12,105 nucleotides of DNA from an uncultured Rubellimicrobium sp. (GTDB taxonomy: Bacteria; Pseudomonadota; Alphaproteobacteria; Rhodobacterales; Rhodobacteraceae). The position numbers and the translations under genes are program-made. The notes beneath the pieces are model-generated. The model was not told where the DNA came from. It was given only the letters and a program-made list of their open reading frames with translations, and made no database searches. Location: positions 1 through 12,105 of the forward strand of contig CADCUU010000385.1 in assembly GCA_902805995.1 (NCBI GenBank), written 5' to 3'. Of this stretch, positions 1 to 6,160 are shown one piece after another. Each line of letters opens with the position of its first letter. Positions within the stretch are counted from its first letter, which is position 1.

Positions 1-554
1 ACGACGTTCACCCGGATGCGAAACTTGGCCAGTTCCAGGGCCAGCATCTGCGTCATCGCGACCTGCGCGGCCTTGGTGGAGCTGTAGGCCGTGGCGCCCG
101 CGTTCGAGAAGATGCGCGTGCCGTTCACCGAAGCCGTGATGACCACCGCGCCGCTGCCCGCGCGCTTGAGGTGCGGCACGCCGTAATGGAGCGTGAGGTA
201 GGTCCCGCGCAGGTTCGTGTTGATCGTGCGGTCCCATTCCTCGGGCGTGATCTCGTCGATCGGGGCCCAGACGCCGTTGATGCCCGCATTGGCGAACAGG
301 AAGTCGAGCCTCCCGAACTCACCCACCAATGCCTCGACCGCTGCCTTCATGTCGGTCTCGGACGCGACGTCGGCGACGAGAGGGAAAGCCCGGCCTCCGG
401 TCTCCTTCACCTCCGCGACCACCCGCTCAACCTTGTCGGGGCTATGCCCCAGGACGCCGACCGCGCAGCCCTCCCGTGCGAGCCGCAGAACGGCCGCGCG
501 CCCGATCCCCGAGCTGCCCCCGGTGATGAGGGCGACCTTGCCTTCGAAATCCAT
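1..554 (-). CDS. SDR family NAD(P)-dependent oxidoreductase (partial, C-terminus beyond window)
   Basis: Short-chain dehydrogenase/reductase with a Rossmann fold. About 184 residues are visible from the start; the C-terminal quarter lies left of position 1. The glycine-rich cofactor loop TGGSSGIG is at residues 11-18, the structural NAG motif at 89-91 (written FANAG), and the catalytic set is complete: Asn114, Ser142, Tyr157 and Lys161 (AYSSTK). The ATG at 554-552 is preceded by a GGAG Shine-Dalgarno about 10 nt upstream, and the protein begins MDFEGKVALITGG as classical SDRs do. A 6-bp inverted repeat (GAGCCG/CGGCTC, 577-591) lies in its 5' region. The substrate cannot be told from sequence, since SDR specificity sits largely in the missing C-terminal part. 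The family call is firm and the function open. The next gene upstream is also on the minus strand, 123 bp away, so co-transcription is possible but not shown. Confidence 0.93.
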   Translation of the reverse strand, partial: MDFEGKVALITGGSSGIGRAAVLRLAREGCAVGVLGHSPDKVERVVAEVKETGGRAFPLVADVASETDMKAAVEALVGEFGRLDFLFANAGINGVWAPIDEITPEEWDRTINTNLRGTYLTLHYGVPHLKRAGSGAVVITASVNGTRIFSNAGATAYSSTKAAQVAMTQMLALELAKFRIRVNV

Positions 555-677
555 GACGTGACTCCAGCCTGTACGGGAGCCGTGACGGCTCGGGACATAA
601 CGCCGTCCCGCCCTGCGGGTTCGACCGAGCTGCAGCCTATCCGCTGCAAGGGGACGGCCGGGGACAGTTGCGCGAGT

Positions 678-941
678 TCAAGCGATCCCCGTTCCGTCCT
701 CTGCATCCTCGCCGGACGGGGCCTCTCCCAGCACGCGCGCGATCACCTCGTCCTGCACTCCAAGATGCTGGACGAAGGACCTGATCTGCTCGGGCTCCCG
801 CTGCTGGTCGCGGAACAGCCCGACAAGGCTGCGGAGACGCTCCTCGGTCTCGGCGTCGGAGGCGGCACCCTCCACGCCTTGGCAGAGCTCGTCGACATCG
901 GCGTACATGCTTCGCATCTGCTGGTAGTCGTCACGGGTCAT
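678..941 (-). CDS. hypothetical protein, 87 residues
   Basis: A small protein I do not recognise. The start ATG at 941-939 is preceded by GGGAGG with a 4-nt spacer, one of the best ribosome binding sites in the window; a longer reading from 1028 lacks this support, so the shorter start was chosen. The product begins MTRDDYQQMRSMY and is acidic, with no cysteine-pair motif, signal peptide or membrane segment. It looks mostly helical: charged Asp/Glu/Arg/Gln stretches punctuate hydrophobic positions (for example LRSLVGLFRDQQ and QDEVIARVLGE), and the acidic tail is probably disordered. It lies upstream of the SDR gene on the same strand. No function is proposed. The strong Shine-Dalgarno and amphipathic composition argue that it is real rather than a chance frame in GC-rich DNA. 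Confidence 0.6.
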   Translation of the reverse strand: MTRDDYQQMRSMYADVDELCQGVEGAASDAETEERLRSLVGLFRDQQREPEQIRSFVQHLGVQDEVIARVLGEAPSGEDAEDGTGIA

Positions 942-1168
942 GCTGCCTCCCAAGGGAGCCGGGGAACGGATCGGCCCGGGATTCCATCTGTGGTCATGCG
1001 ATGCCGCGACCAGAGCGGGCCGATGCACCAGCCCTTAAGATGCCGCGGAGTTCGTCGTTTCCAGACACTGCGCCGTCGGGGGCTGTAACGACTTGGCCAT
1101 ATTGCCGGGGCCACCATACCCATGGCAGACAGCCGGGTGCATGGCAGGGGCGAGTCCCTTGGGCGCAT

Positions 1169-1351
1169 CCCGGGGTCGGGCTAGGGGGAGCCTTTCGGGC
1201 GCAAGGACGGGCATGAACGCAGGAGATGCTGGACCGAGTCCTCAAGGGGGAGCCCGCAGGCACGATCCCGGTCGAGAGCGTGGTCCTGCCGGAACTGTTG
1301 GTCAACTAGCGGGTAGCGCGGGAACTGGGCATGGCGACCTCGCGCGACTGA
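1169..1351 (+). pseudogene. decayed C-terminal remnant, possibly an ABC substrate-binding protein (PF04392-like)
   Basis: Reading one plus-strand frame through three stops (TGA 1214-1216, TAG 1307-1309, TGA 1349-1351) gives peptide that does not look random: MLDRVLKGEP (from 1226), then TIPVE (1262-1276), then ELLVN (1292-1306), the TAG stop, and RVARELGM. This is the layout of the C-terminus of TrpX-like ABC substrate-binding proteins, where a '..ILkGekP..iPVE' segment is followed by '.eLvvN...A..lG.'. The TAG sits where that family usually has an ordinary residue and could come from TTG or CAG by one change. A LacI-type regulator C-terminus ('GE..p..VVLP.ELVVR') is the main alternative, and both share the periplasmic-binding fold. 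There is no intact frame, start or ribosome binding site. The similarity was judged by eye only. The rest of 942-1404 shows no gene. Confidence 0.4.
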
Positions 1352-1368
1352 GGGCCGCGCACCGGTCC

Positions 1369-1396
1369 GTCGCACGGGCCGTCAGTCGCACGGGCC
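1369..1396. repeat. 12-bp direct repeat, two copies
   Basis: GTCGCACGGGCC occurs at 1369-1380 and again at 1385-1396, separated by GTCA, just beyond the 3' end of the flavin reductase gene. A small local duplication with no evident function. Confidence 0.6.
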
Positions 1397-1404
1397 GGGT
1401 GCCC

Positions 1405-1929
1405 TCAGGGCTCGGCCTCGGGGCCTGGATGGAGTTCGTTGTTCGCGCGGAAGCCGCCGTACTTCCCGCCCTGGAACAGAAGGGGGTGGCCATCCCGGCG
1501 GGCCGCTTCCCAGACCCGGCCCAGGATGATGGCGTGATCGCCGCCATCAAGCACGGCCTCGCGCCGGCACAGGAACAGGGACAGGCAGCCGTCGAGAAGG
1601 GGCAGGCCTTCCGGCCCCTCCCGCCAGGGGACGAGGTCGAAGCCGCCTTCGGGACGGACGAAGGCGTCGCAGGCGGCCTGCTGGTCGCGAGCGAGGACAT
1701 GGACGGCGAAGACCGGCGCCTCGGTAAAGGTCTGGAAGCGGCGTGAGGCGCGCTTGGGCGACCACAGGATCAGCGGCGGGTCGAGCGACACGGAGGCGAA
1801 GCTGTTCGCAGTGATGCCCGAGGGGCGCCCCTCGGCATCGAGCGCAGTAATGACCGTGACGCCCGTGGCGTAGCTTCCCAGCGCTGAGCGGAAGGCACGG
1901 CTGTCGGATTCTGGCGCGAAGTGGTCCAT
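1405..1929 (-). CDS. flavin reductase family protein (RutF/HpaC-like)
   Basis: A 174-residue flavin reductase-like domain protein (PF01613 family), full length for the family. Such enzymes use NAD(P)H to reduce FMN or FAD and pass free reduced flavin to a partner monooxygenase. Family hallmarks are in order: ATGVTVIT at residues 21-28, GITANSFASVSLDPP at 38-52 (flavin phosphate/isoalloxazine region), GDHAIILGRV at 130-139 and PLLFQGGKYG at 149-158. The ATG at 1929-1927 has GGGGGAG about 6 nt upstream; the frame stays open to 2184, but that extension is low-complexity Pro/Arg/Gly sequence lying across the ABM gene, so it was discarded. It follows the ABM gene on the same strand with a 62-bp gap, so the two are probably co-transcribed. 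Which oxygenase it serves is unknown; no classical flavin-dependent monooxygenase subunit is in the window. Confidence 0.9.
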   Translation of the reverse strand: MDHFAPESDSRAFRSALGSYATGVTVITALDAEGRPSGITANSFASVSLDPPLILWSPKRASRRFQTFTEAPVFAVHVLARDQQAACDAFVRPEGGFDLVPWREGPEGLPLLDGCLSLFLCRREAVLDGGDHAIILGRVWEAARRDGHPLLFQGGKYGGFRANNELHPGPEAEP

Positions 1930-1991
1930 GGCGGCTCCCCCGGTGGTTCGTTCGGGGCTGGAAACGGGGCCCGCGGCGGGCGCGGGGCGGG

Positions 1992-2279
1992 TCAAAGTGC
2001 TATGCCTTGGGAGTGGGTCACGACGGGGGGCGAGGCGAAGAACGGCGACACGAGCGCCCGCCAGCGGGTGAAGGCCTCGGAGCCGCGGAAGGTGACGGTG
2101 TGATCCTCCAGCGTCGCCCAGCGCACAAGGAGGCGATAGCGCGACGGGCCCTCCACCACGCGATGAAGATCGACGCCCTCGCAACCGTGAGAAGCCAGGA
2201 AGAGCGGCACGGCCTCACGCACGGCAGCCTCAAAGGCAGGGGCGTCGGTGACGGTGATCTCGGCGGTCTCGAGGATCAT
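1992..2279 (-). CDS. antibiotic biosynthesis monooxygenase (ABM)-domain / putative quinol monooxygenase protein
   Basis: A 95-residue protein with the size and pattern of single ABM-domain (PF03992) dimeric alpha+beta barrel proteins such as YgiN-like putative quinol monooxygenases. After an initial strand (MILETAEITV) there is a helix (FEAAVREAVPLFLASHGCEG), the strand segment YRLLVRWATLEDH, and a C-terminal helix and strand with the typical SEAFTRW.ALV...F pattern; W54, the segment WATLEDH and the SEAFTRW segment match the family layout. The ATG at 2279-2277 has GGGAG about 9 nt upstream. Many ABM enzymes oxidise quinols or anthrones without a cofactor, but others are only stress-related, so the reaction is not assigned. 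The flavin reductase gene follows 62 bp downstream. The gene points away from the ABC transporter operon. Confidence 0.8.
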   Translation of the reverse strand: MILETAEITVTDAPAFEAAVREAVPLFLASHGCEGVDLHRVVEGPSRYRLLVRWATLEDHTVTFRGSEAFTRWRALVSPFFASPPVVTHSQGIAL

Positions 2280-2624
2280 GGCTGGGTCTCCCTTCGGGGC
2301 ACAGCCGTAGCTGCCTTTGCGGGGTCATGCCAGTGGGCCCGCATCCCGTCGCGGCGCGCTTGCCTGTTGCCTTGTGGACCGAAGGGGGTAACGATGGGTC
2401 AAGCGACGGGACCCACCGTCCAGAACTGCCAGGGAGACGCGGCCGCGCATGACAGGAACCTTCCCCCGGACCGGGCGCGGTCCTGATGCTGCGGCTTGCG
2501 CCCCCTGGTCTCTGCGGTCCTTGGGCGGGCGCATCGGCAGGTCCCCTGGACCCGGACCACGAGGGAGGCGAGGCTGAGCTCTGTTCATCCGGAGGAAACG
2601 GCACGAGCCGTAACGGCAGCCCCG
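2280..2624. other. divergent intergenic region between ABM gene and ABC transporter operon
   Basis: These 345 bp hold no convincing gene; a short plus-strand frame from 2394 (MGQATGPTVQ...) has no good initiation context and was not called. For the leftward genes there is a minus-strand -35-like TTGACC (2402-2397), but the -10 position 17 nt on is poor. For the rightward operon two TTGCCT motifs (around 2359-2372) could be -35 elements, again with weak -10 matches. Small GC hairpins occur at 2468-2483 (GGACCG/CGGTCC, loop GGCG) and between about 2541 and 2559 (GGTCC/GGACC). Regulation of both sides from here is expected from the divergent layout but no operator is recognised. Confidence 0.35.
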
Positions 2625-2627
2625 ATG
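2591..2627 (+). promoter_or_regulatory. structured ribosome binding region of the first permease gene
   Basis: A strong Shine-Dalgarno GGAGGA (2591-2596) lies 28 nt before the only plausible ATG (2625), with no in-frame ATG, GTG or TTG nearer. A perfect 5-bp hairpin ACGGC-ACGA-GCCGT (2598-2611) sits in the gap; folding it would bring the Shine-Dalgarno to about 14 nt from the start. The layout is seen directly; an effect on translation is inference. Confidence 0.3.
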
Positions 2628-3605
2628 GACGCCGCGAGGCACAGCGGCGGGGCCGGGCGCATCTGGCGTCTGGTGGGGCAGCGGCTGGCCCTCGGGCTCC
2701 TCACCCTGTTCGTGGTCTCGCTCGTGATCTTCTTCGCGACCGAGCTTCTCCCGGGCGACCTCGCACGGGAGATCCTGGGCCATACCGCGCCCGAGACGGC
2801 CGTGCAGGCGTTGCGCGACCAGCTGGGCCTCAACGATCCGGCCTGGCTGCGCTACTGGAACTGGCTGACAGGGGCGCTGCGGGGCGACTTCGGGATGTCG
2901 CTCGCGAACCGGCGGCCGGTGGGGGAACTGATCGCCGGGCGGCTCGGGGCGACGGCATTCCTGGCGGTCTATGCCGCGGCCCTGGCCGTGCCGCTGTCGC
3001 TGGCGCTGGGGGTGCTTTGCGCGCTCTGGCGGGGGTCGCTCTTTGATCGGGTGGCGAACGCGGTCACGCTGGGCTCGATCTCGCTGCCTGAGTTCTTCGT
3101 GGGCTACATCCTCATCTACCTGCTGGCGCGGAACGGGCTGTTCCCGTCCATGGTGATGCTCACGCCTGGGATGGGTCTGGCGGAGAAGTTGCATGTCGCG
3201 TTCCTGCCCGCACTGACCCTGACCCTGGTGGTCACGGCGCACATGATGCGGATGACGCGGGCTGCGCTCATCAACCTGCTGGCGAGCCCGTATATCGAGA
3301 TGGCGCGGCTCAAGGGCCTGTCGCCGCTGCGGGTGATCCTGCGGCACGCGCTGCCCAACGCGCTGGCGCCCATCATCAACGTCGTGGCGCTGAACCTCGC
3401 CTATCTTATCACCGGGGTCGTGGTGGTGGAGGCGGTGTTCACCTTCCCCGGGCTTGGGCGGCTCATGGTGGATGCGGTGCAGAACCGCGACATCGCGGTG
3501 GTGCAGGCGGTCGCGCTCATATTCGCGGCGGCCTACGTTCTCCTCAACCTCCTGGCGGATGTGCTTTCGACGCTGTCGAATCCCCGCCTCATGCACGGGC
3601 GCTGA
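2625..3605 (+). CDS. ABC transporter permease, DppB/OppB-like
   Basis: Inner-membrane permease of a dipeptide/oligopeptide/nickel-type importer, 326 residues from the chosen start. The N-terminal block resembles DppB: a first membrane helix (about residues 21-38), then ATELLPGDLAREI at the start of the periplasmic loop, DQLGLNDPAWLRYWNW, and LRGDFGMSLANRRPV. Five further hydrophobic segments follow (about 105-135, 148-168, 190-207, 245-272, 293-312). The cytoplasmic EAA loop that docks on the ATPase is at 225-254: EMARLKGLS, then HALPNALAPIIN. The frame is open from 2496, but the extra 43 residues have no family match, so the ATG at 2625 was chosen even though its Shine-Dalgarno is remote. 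It is the first gene of the operon and the next starts 3 nt after its stop. Substrate is unknown; family membership is firm. Confidence 0.93.
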   Translation: MDAARHSGGAGRIWRLVGQRLALGLLTLFVVSLVIFFATELLPGDLAREILGHTAPETAVQALRDQLGLNDPAWLRYWNWLTGALRGDFGMSLANRRPVGELIAGRLGATAFLAVYAAALAVPLSLALGVLCALWRGSLFDRVANAVTLGSISLPEFFVGYILIYLLARNGLFPSMVMLTPGMGLAEKLHVAFLPALTLTLVVTAHMMRMTRAALINLLASPYIEMARLKGLSPLRVILRHALPNALAPIINVVALNLAYLITGVVVVEAVFTFPGLGRLMVDAVQNRDIAVVQAVALIFAAAYVLLNLLADVLSTLSNPRLMHGR

Positions 3606-3608
3606 CCG

Positions 3609-4532
3609 ATGGGCACGATCTGGGTCCTGTTCATGATCGCAGCGACGGTGCTGCTCGCCATGGCGGGGGGCTGGACCTTCCGCCGGGCCTTGGTCCTCGT
3701 GACGCCTTCCGGGCACGCGCGCACGGTGCGGGAGATGCCGCTGAGCGCGGCCTTCGGAATGCTGGTGATCGTGCTCTATATCCTGGTCGCGATCTTGGCG
3801 CCGCTGCTCGCGCCGTTTGCCGAGCAGGACACCTCCTCGGCGCAGTTCCTGCCCTGGGGCGCCCCCCACTATCTCGGCACTGACGAGCGGGGCGGGGACG
3901 TGCTGTCGCGGCTCATCTTCGGAGCCCGCAACACGATCGGGATCGCGCTGGTGACGACGGCTCTCGCGTTCCTCGTGGGGGTGGCGCTCGGGCTTTGGGC
4001 TGCCACGGTGGGCGGCTGGGTCGATCAGGTGCTGGGGCGGTTCGTGGACGCGCTGATGGCGATCCCGGCGCTGATCCTGTCGCTGCTGCTCCTCACGATT
4101 TTCGGGACCTCGATGCTCACGCTGATCCTGGTGATCGCGCTGGTGGATTCGACGCGGGTGTTCCGGCTTGCGCGGTCGGTGGCGCAGGGGATCGTGGTCA
4201 TGGACTACATCGAGGCCGCCAAGCTGCGCGGCGAAGGGACGGGGCGCCTCATCGCAAAGGAGATCCTGCCCAATGCCACCGCCCCCTTGGTGGCGGAGTT
4301 CGGGCTGCGCTTCTGCTTCGTGTTCCTGTCGATCTCGGCGCTCTCGTTCCTGGGCCTGGGTATCCAGCCGCCCACGGCCGACTGGGGCTCCATGGTGAGG
4401 GAGACGGCCGGATTCATCACCTTCGGCGACCCCACGCCTCTCCTGCCTGCCGGGGCAATCGCGCTTCTGACGGTGGCGGTGAACTTCGTCGTGGACTGGC
4501 AGCTCCAGCGGGCGAGCGGGCTGAAGGAGTGA
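3609..4532 (+). CDS. ABC transporter permease, DppC/OppC-like, with extra N-terminal membrane segment
   Basis: Second permease of the importer, 307 residues. Family motifs: APLLAPFAEQD (64-74), the highly typical LGTDERGGDVLSR (89-101), RFVDALMAIPALILSLLL (144-161), the EAA loop IEAAKLRGEG...KEILPNATAP (201-226), and SFLGLGIQPPTADWG (246-260). The N-terminus is unusual: a hydrophobic helix at about residues 4-20 and a basic linker (FRRALVLVTPSGHARTVR) come before the normal first helix at about 49-69. DppC-type proteins usually start with a short cytoplasmic tail. The start is fixed by tight coupling: the upstream stop and this ATG are 3 nt apart. An internal start at Met43 (position 3735) would give a standard-looking DppC but would leave a 130-nt gap in an otherwise compact operon. 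Confidence 0.93.
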   Translation: MGTIWVLFMIAATVLLAMAGGWTFRRALVLVTPSGHARTVREMPLSAAFGMLVIVLYILVAILAPLLAPFAEQDTSSAQFLPWGAPHYLGTDERGGDVLSRLIFGARNTIGIALVTTALAFLVGVALGLWAATVGGWVDQVLGRFVDALMAIPALILSLLLLTIFGTSMLTLILVIALVDSTRVFRLARSVAQGIVVMDYIEAAKLRGEGTGRLIAKEILPNATAPLVAEFGLRFCFVFLSISALSFLGLGIQPPTADWGSMVRETAGFITFGDPTPLLPAGAIALLTVAVNFVVDWQLQRASGLKE

Positions 4533-4536
4533 GGGC

Positions 4537-6150
4537 ATGACCACGCTGCTGGAGATCAGGGACCTTCGGATCGAGGGTCGTGCGGGGGACGACTGGCTGC
4601 CCATCGTCAAGGGCGTGGACCTCACCCTCCAGCGCGGCGAGGTGCTGGGCCTCATCGGGGAAAGCGGCGCGGGCAAGAGCACGCTAGGCCTTGCGGCTAT
4701 GGGCTTCGTGCGCGACGGCTGCCGCATCTCGGGTGGGTCGATCCGCTTCGACGGGACAGAGCTGGCGGACGCACCGGAATCCGTTCGGCGGGGGCTGCGG
4801 GGCAAGCGCATCGCCTATGTCGCCCAGTCCGCGGCCGCGAGCTTCAATCCCGCGCATCGGTTGATGGACCAGCACTGCGAGGCCCCCGTCATTCACGGCG
4901 TGCGCGGGCGGGCCGAGGCGCAGGCCGACGGCGTGGAGCTTTACCGGAGGATGCGGCTGCCGGACCCGGAAGCGATTGGCTTCCGCTATCCGCATCAGGT
5001 GTCGGGCGGGCAGCTCCAGCGGGCGATGACGGCGATGGCCATGGCCTGCCGCCCGGACCTCATCATCTTCGACGAGCCCACGACGGCGCTGGACGTGACC
5101 ACGCAGATCGAGGTTCTGGCTTCCATCCGCGACGCGGTACAGCAGTTCGGGACGGCGGCAATCTACATCACCCACGACCTCGCTGTGGTCGCGCAGATGG
5201 CCGACCGCATCAAGGTCCTGCTCCGTGGCGAGGAAGTGGAGGAGTCCGACACCCGCTCCATGCTGGTCGCACCCCGGGCCGAGTACACGCGCAGCCTCTG
5301 GGCCGTGCGGCGGCTGGAGAGGGTCGAGCGACCTGCGGCCGAGACGAGACCCGTCCTGTCGGTGCGCAATGTGACGGCGGGCTACGGCGCCCTGACCGTG
5401 CTCAAGGACGTGAGCTTCGACCTCCACCCGGGAGAGACCGTCGCCGTCGTGGGTGAGAGCGGGTCGGGCAAGAGCACGACCGCGCGGGTCATCACCGGCC
5501 TCCTGCCGCCGAAGCGGGGAAAGATCCTGTTCGAAGGGGAGGCGCTGCCGGCCGACTACCGGGGCCGGAGCCGCGACCAGCTTCGGCAGGTGCAGATGAT
5601 CTATCAGTCGGCGGACACGGCCCTGAACCCCAAGCTGTCCCTTCGGGAGCTGATCGGGCGTCCGGCGCAGATGTATCTGGGCCTCCAGGGCGCGGCTCTG
5701 GAAGAGCGGGTGCGCGAGCTCCTGTCGTTGATCGAGCTGGAACCCGGCAAGTTCATCGACCGCAAGCCGGGGGAACTGTCGGGCGGGCAGAAGCAGCGCG
5801 TAGGCATCGCGCGGGCCTTGGCGGCTGACCCCAAGGTCATCATCTGCGACGAGGTGACGAGCGCCCTGGACCAGATCGTGCAGGAGGGGATCCTGCGGCT
5901 TCTGGACCGACTCCAGCGGGAGCTGGGGCTCGCCTATATGTTCATCACCCATGACCTTGCGACCGTGAAGGTCATCGCGGACCGGGTCGTCGTCATGCAG
6001 CAGGGCCGCGTGGTGGAGCAGGGCCCCAAGGCCGAGATGTTCGCCCCGCCGCACCACCCCTACACCGAGCTTTTGCTGAGCTCGGTCCCCGAGATGGACC
6101 CGGACTGGCTGTCGCGCCTCCTGCGCGACCGGGCCGTCGGGGCGGCCTGA
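4537..6150 (+). CDS. dipeptide-type ABC transporter ATP-binding protein, two fused nucleotide-binding domains
   Basis: Cytoplasmic ATPase of the importer, 537 residues, with the DppD-like and DppF-like halves fused in one chain, a common variant. Domain 1: Walker A GESGAGKST (41-49), Q-loop Gln97, signature VSGGQ (155-159), Walker B LIIFDE (175-180), H-loop His213. Domain 2: Walker A GESGSGKST (306-314), Q-loop Gln357, signature LSGGQ (414-418), Walker B VIICDE (434-439), H-loop His472. Both halves therefore look ATPase-competent. The C-terminus has the oligopeptide-type tail HHPYTELLLSSVPEMD (506-521), which supports the peptide/nickel-type subclass. The ATG is 4 nt after the stop of the second permease and has a GGAG/GAGGG Shine-Dalgarno. 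With the two permeases it makes a complete membrane engine, but no periplasmic binding protein gene accompanies it. Confidence 0.95.
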   Translation: MTTLLEIRDLRIEGRAGDDWLPIVKGVDLTLQRGEVLGLIGESGAGKSTLGLAAMGFVRDGCRISGGSIRFDGTELADAPESVRRGLRGKRIAYVAQSAAASFNPAHRLMDQHCEAPVIHGVRGRAEAQADGVELYRRMRLPDPEAIGFRYPHQVSGGQLQRAMTAMAMACRPDLIIFDEPTTALDVTTQIEVLASIRDAVQQFGTAAIYITHDLAVVAQMADRIKVLLRGEEVEESDTRSMLVAPRAEYTRSLWAVRRLERVERPAAETRPVLSVRNVTAGYGALTVLKDVSFDLHPGETVAVVGESGSGKSTTARVITGLLPPKRGKILFEGEALPADYRGRSRDQLRQVQMIYQSADTALNPKLSLRELIGRPAQMYLGLQGAALEERVRELLSLIELEPGKFIDRKPGELSGGQKQRVGIARALAADPKVIICDEVTSALDQIVQEGILRLLDRLQRELGLAYMFITHDLATVKVIADRVVVMQQGRVVEQGPKAEMFAPPHHPYTELLLSSVPEMDPDWLSRLLRDRAVGAA

Positions 6151-6160
6151 GGAGAGGTTC

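Noticed and set aside
171..1088. 305-codon plus-strand frame across the SDR and small-protein genes
   Set aside because: Opposes two genes with good ribosome binding sites; the SDR catalytic residues on the minus strand are unambiguous.
1093..1746. 217-codon plus-strand frame between the small-protein gene and the flavin reductase
   Set aside because: Its second half mirrors the flavin reductase and its first half is in a different frame from the binding-protein-like relic; no ribosome binding site or family match.
2325..4811. 828-codon open frame on the minus strand
   Set aside because: It lies antisense to the two permease genes and is rich in Arg, His, Gln, Asp and Pro. This is the usual mirror of GC-rich coding sequence; the plus-strand products carry clear family motifs.
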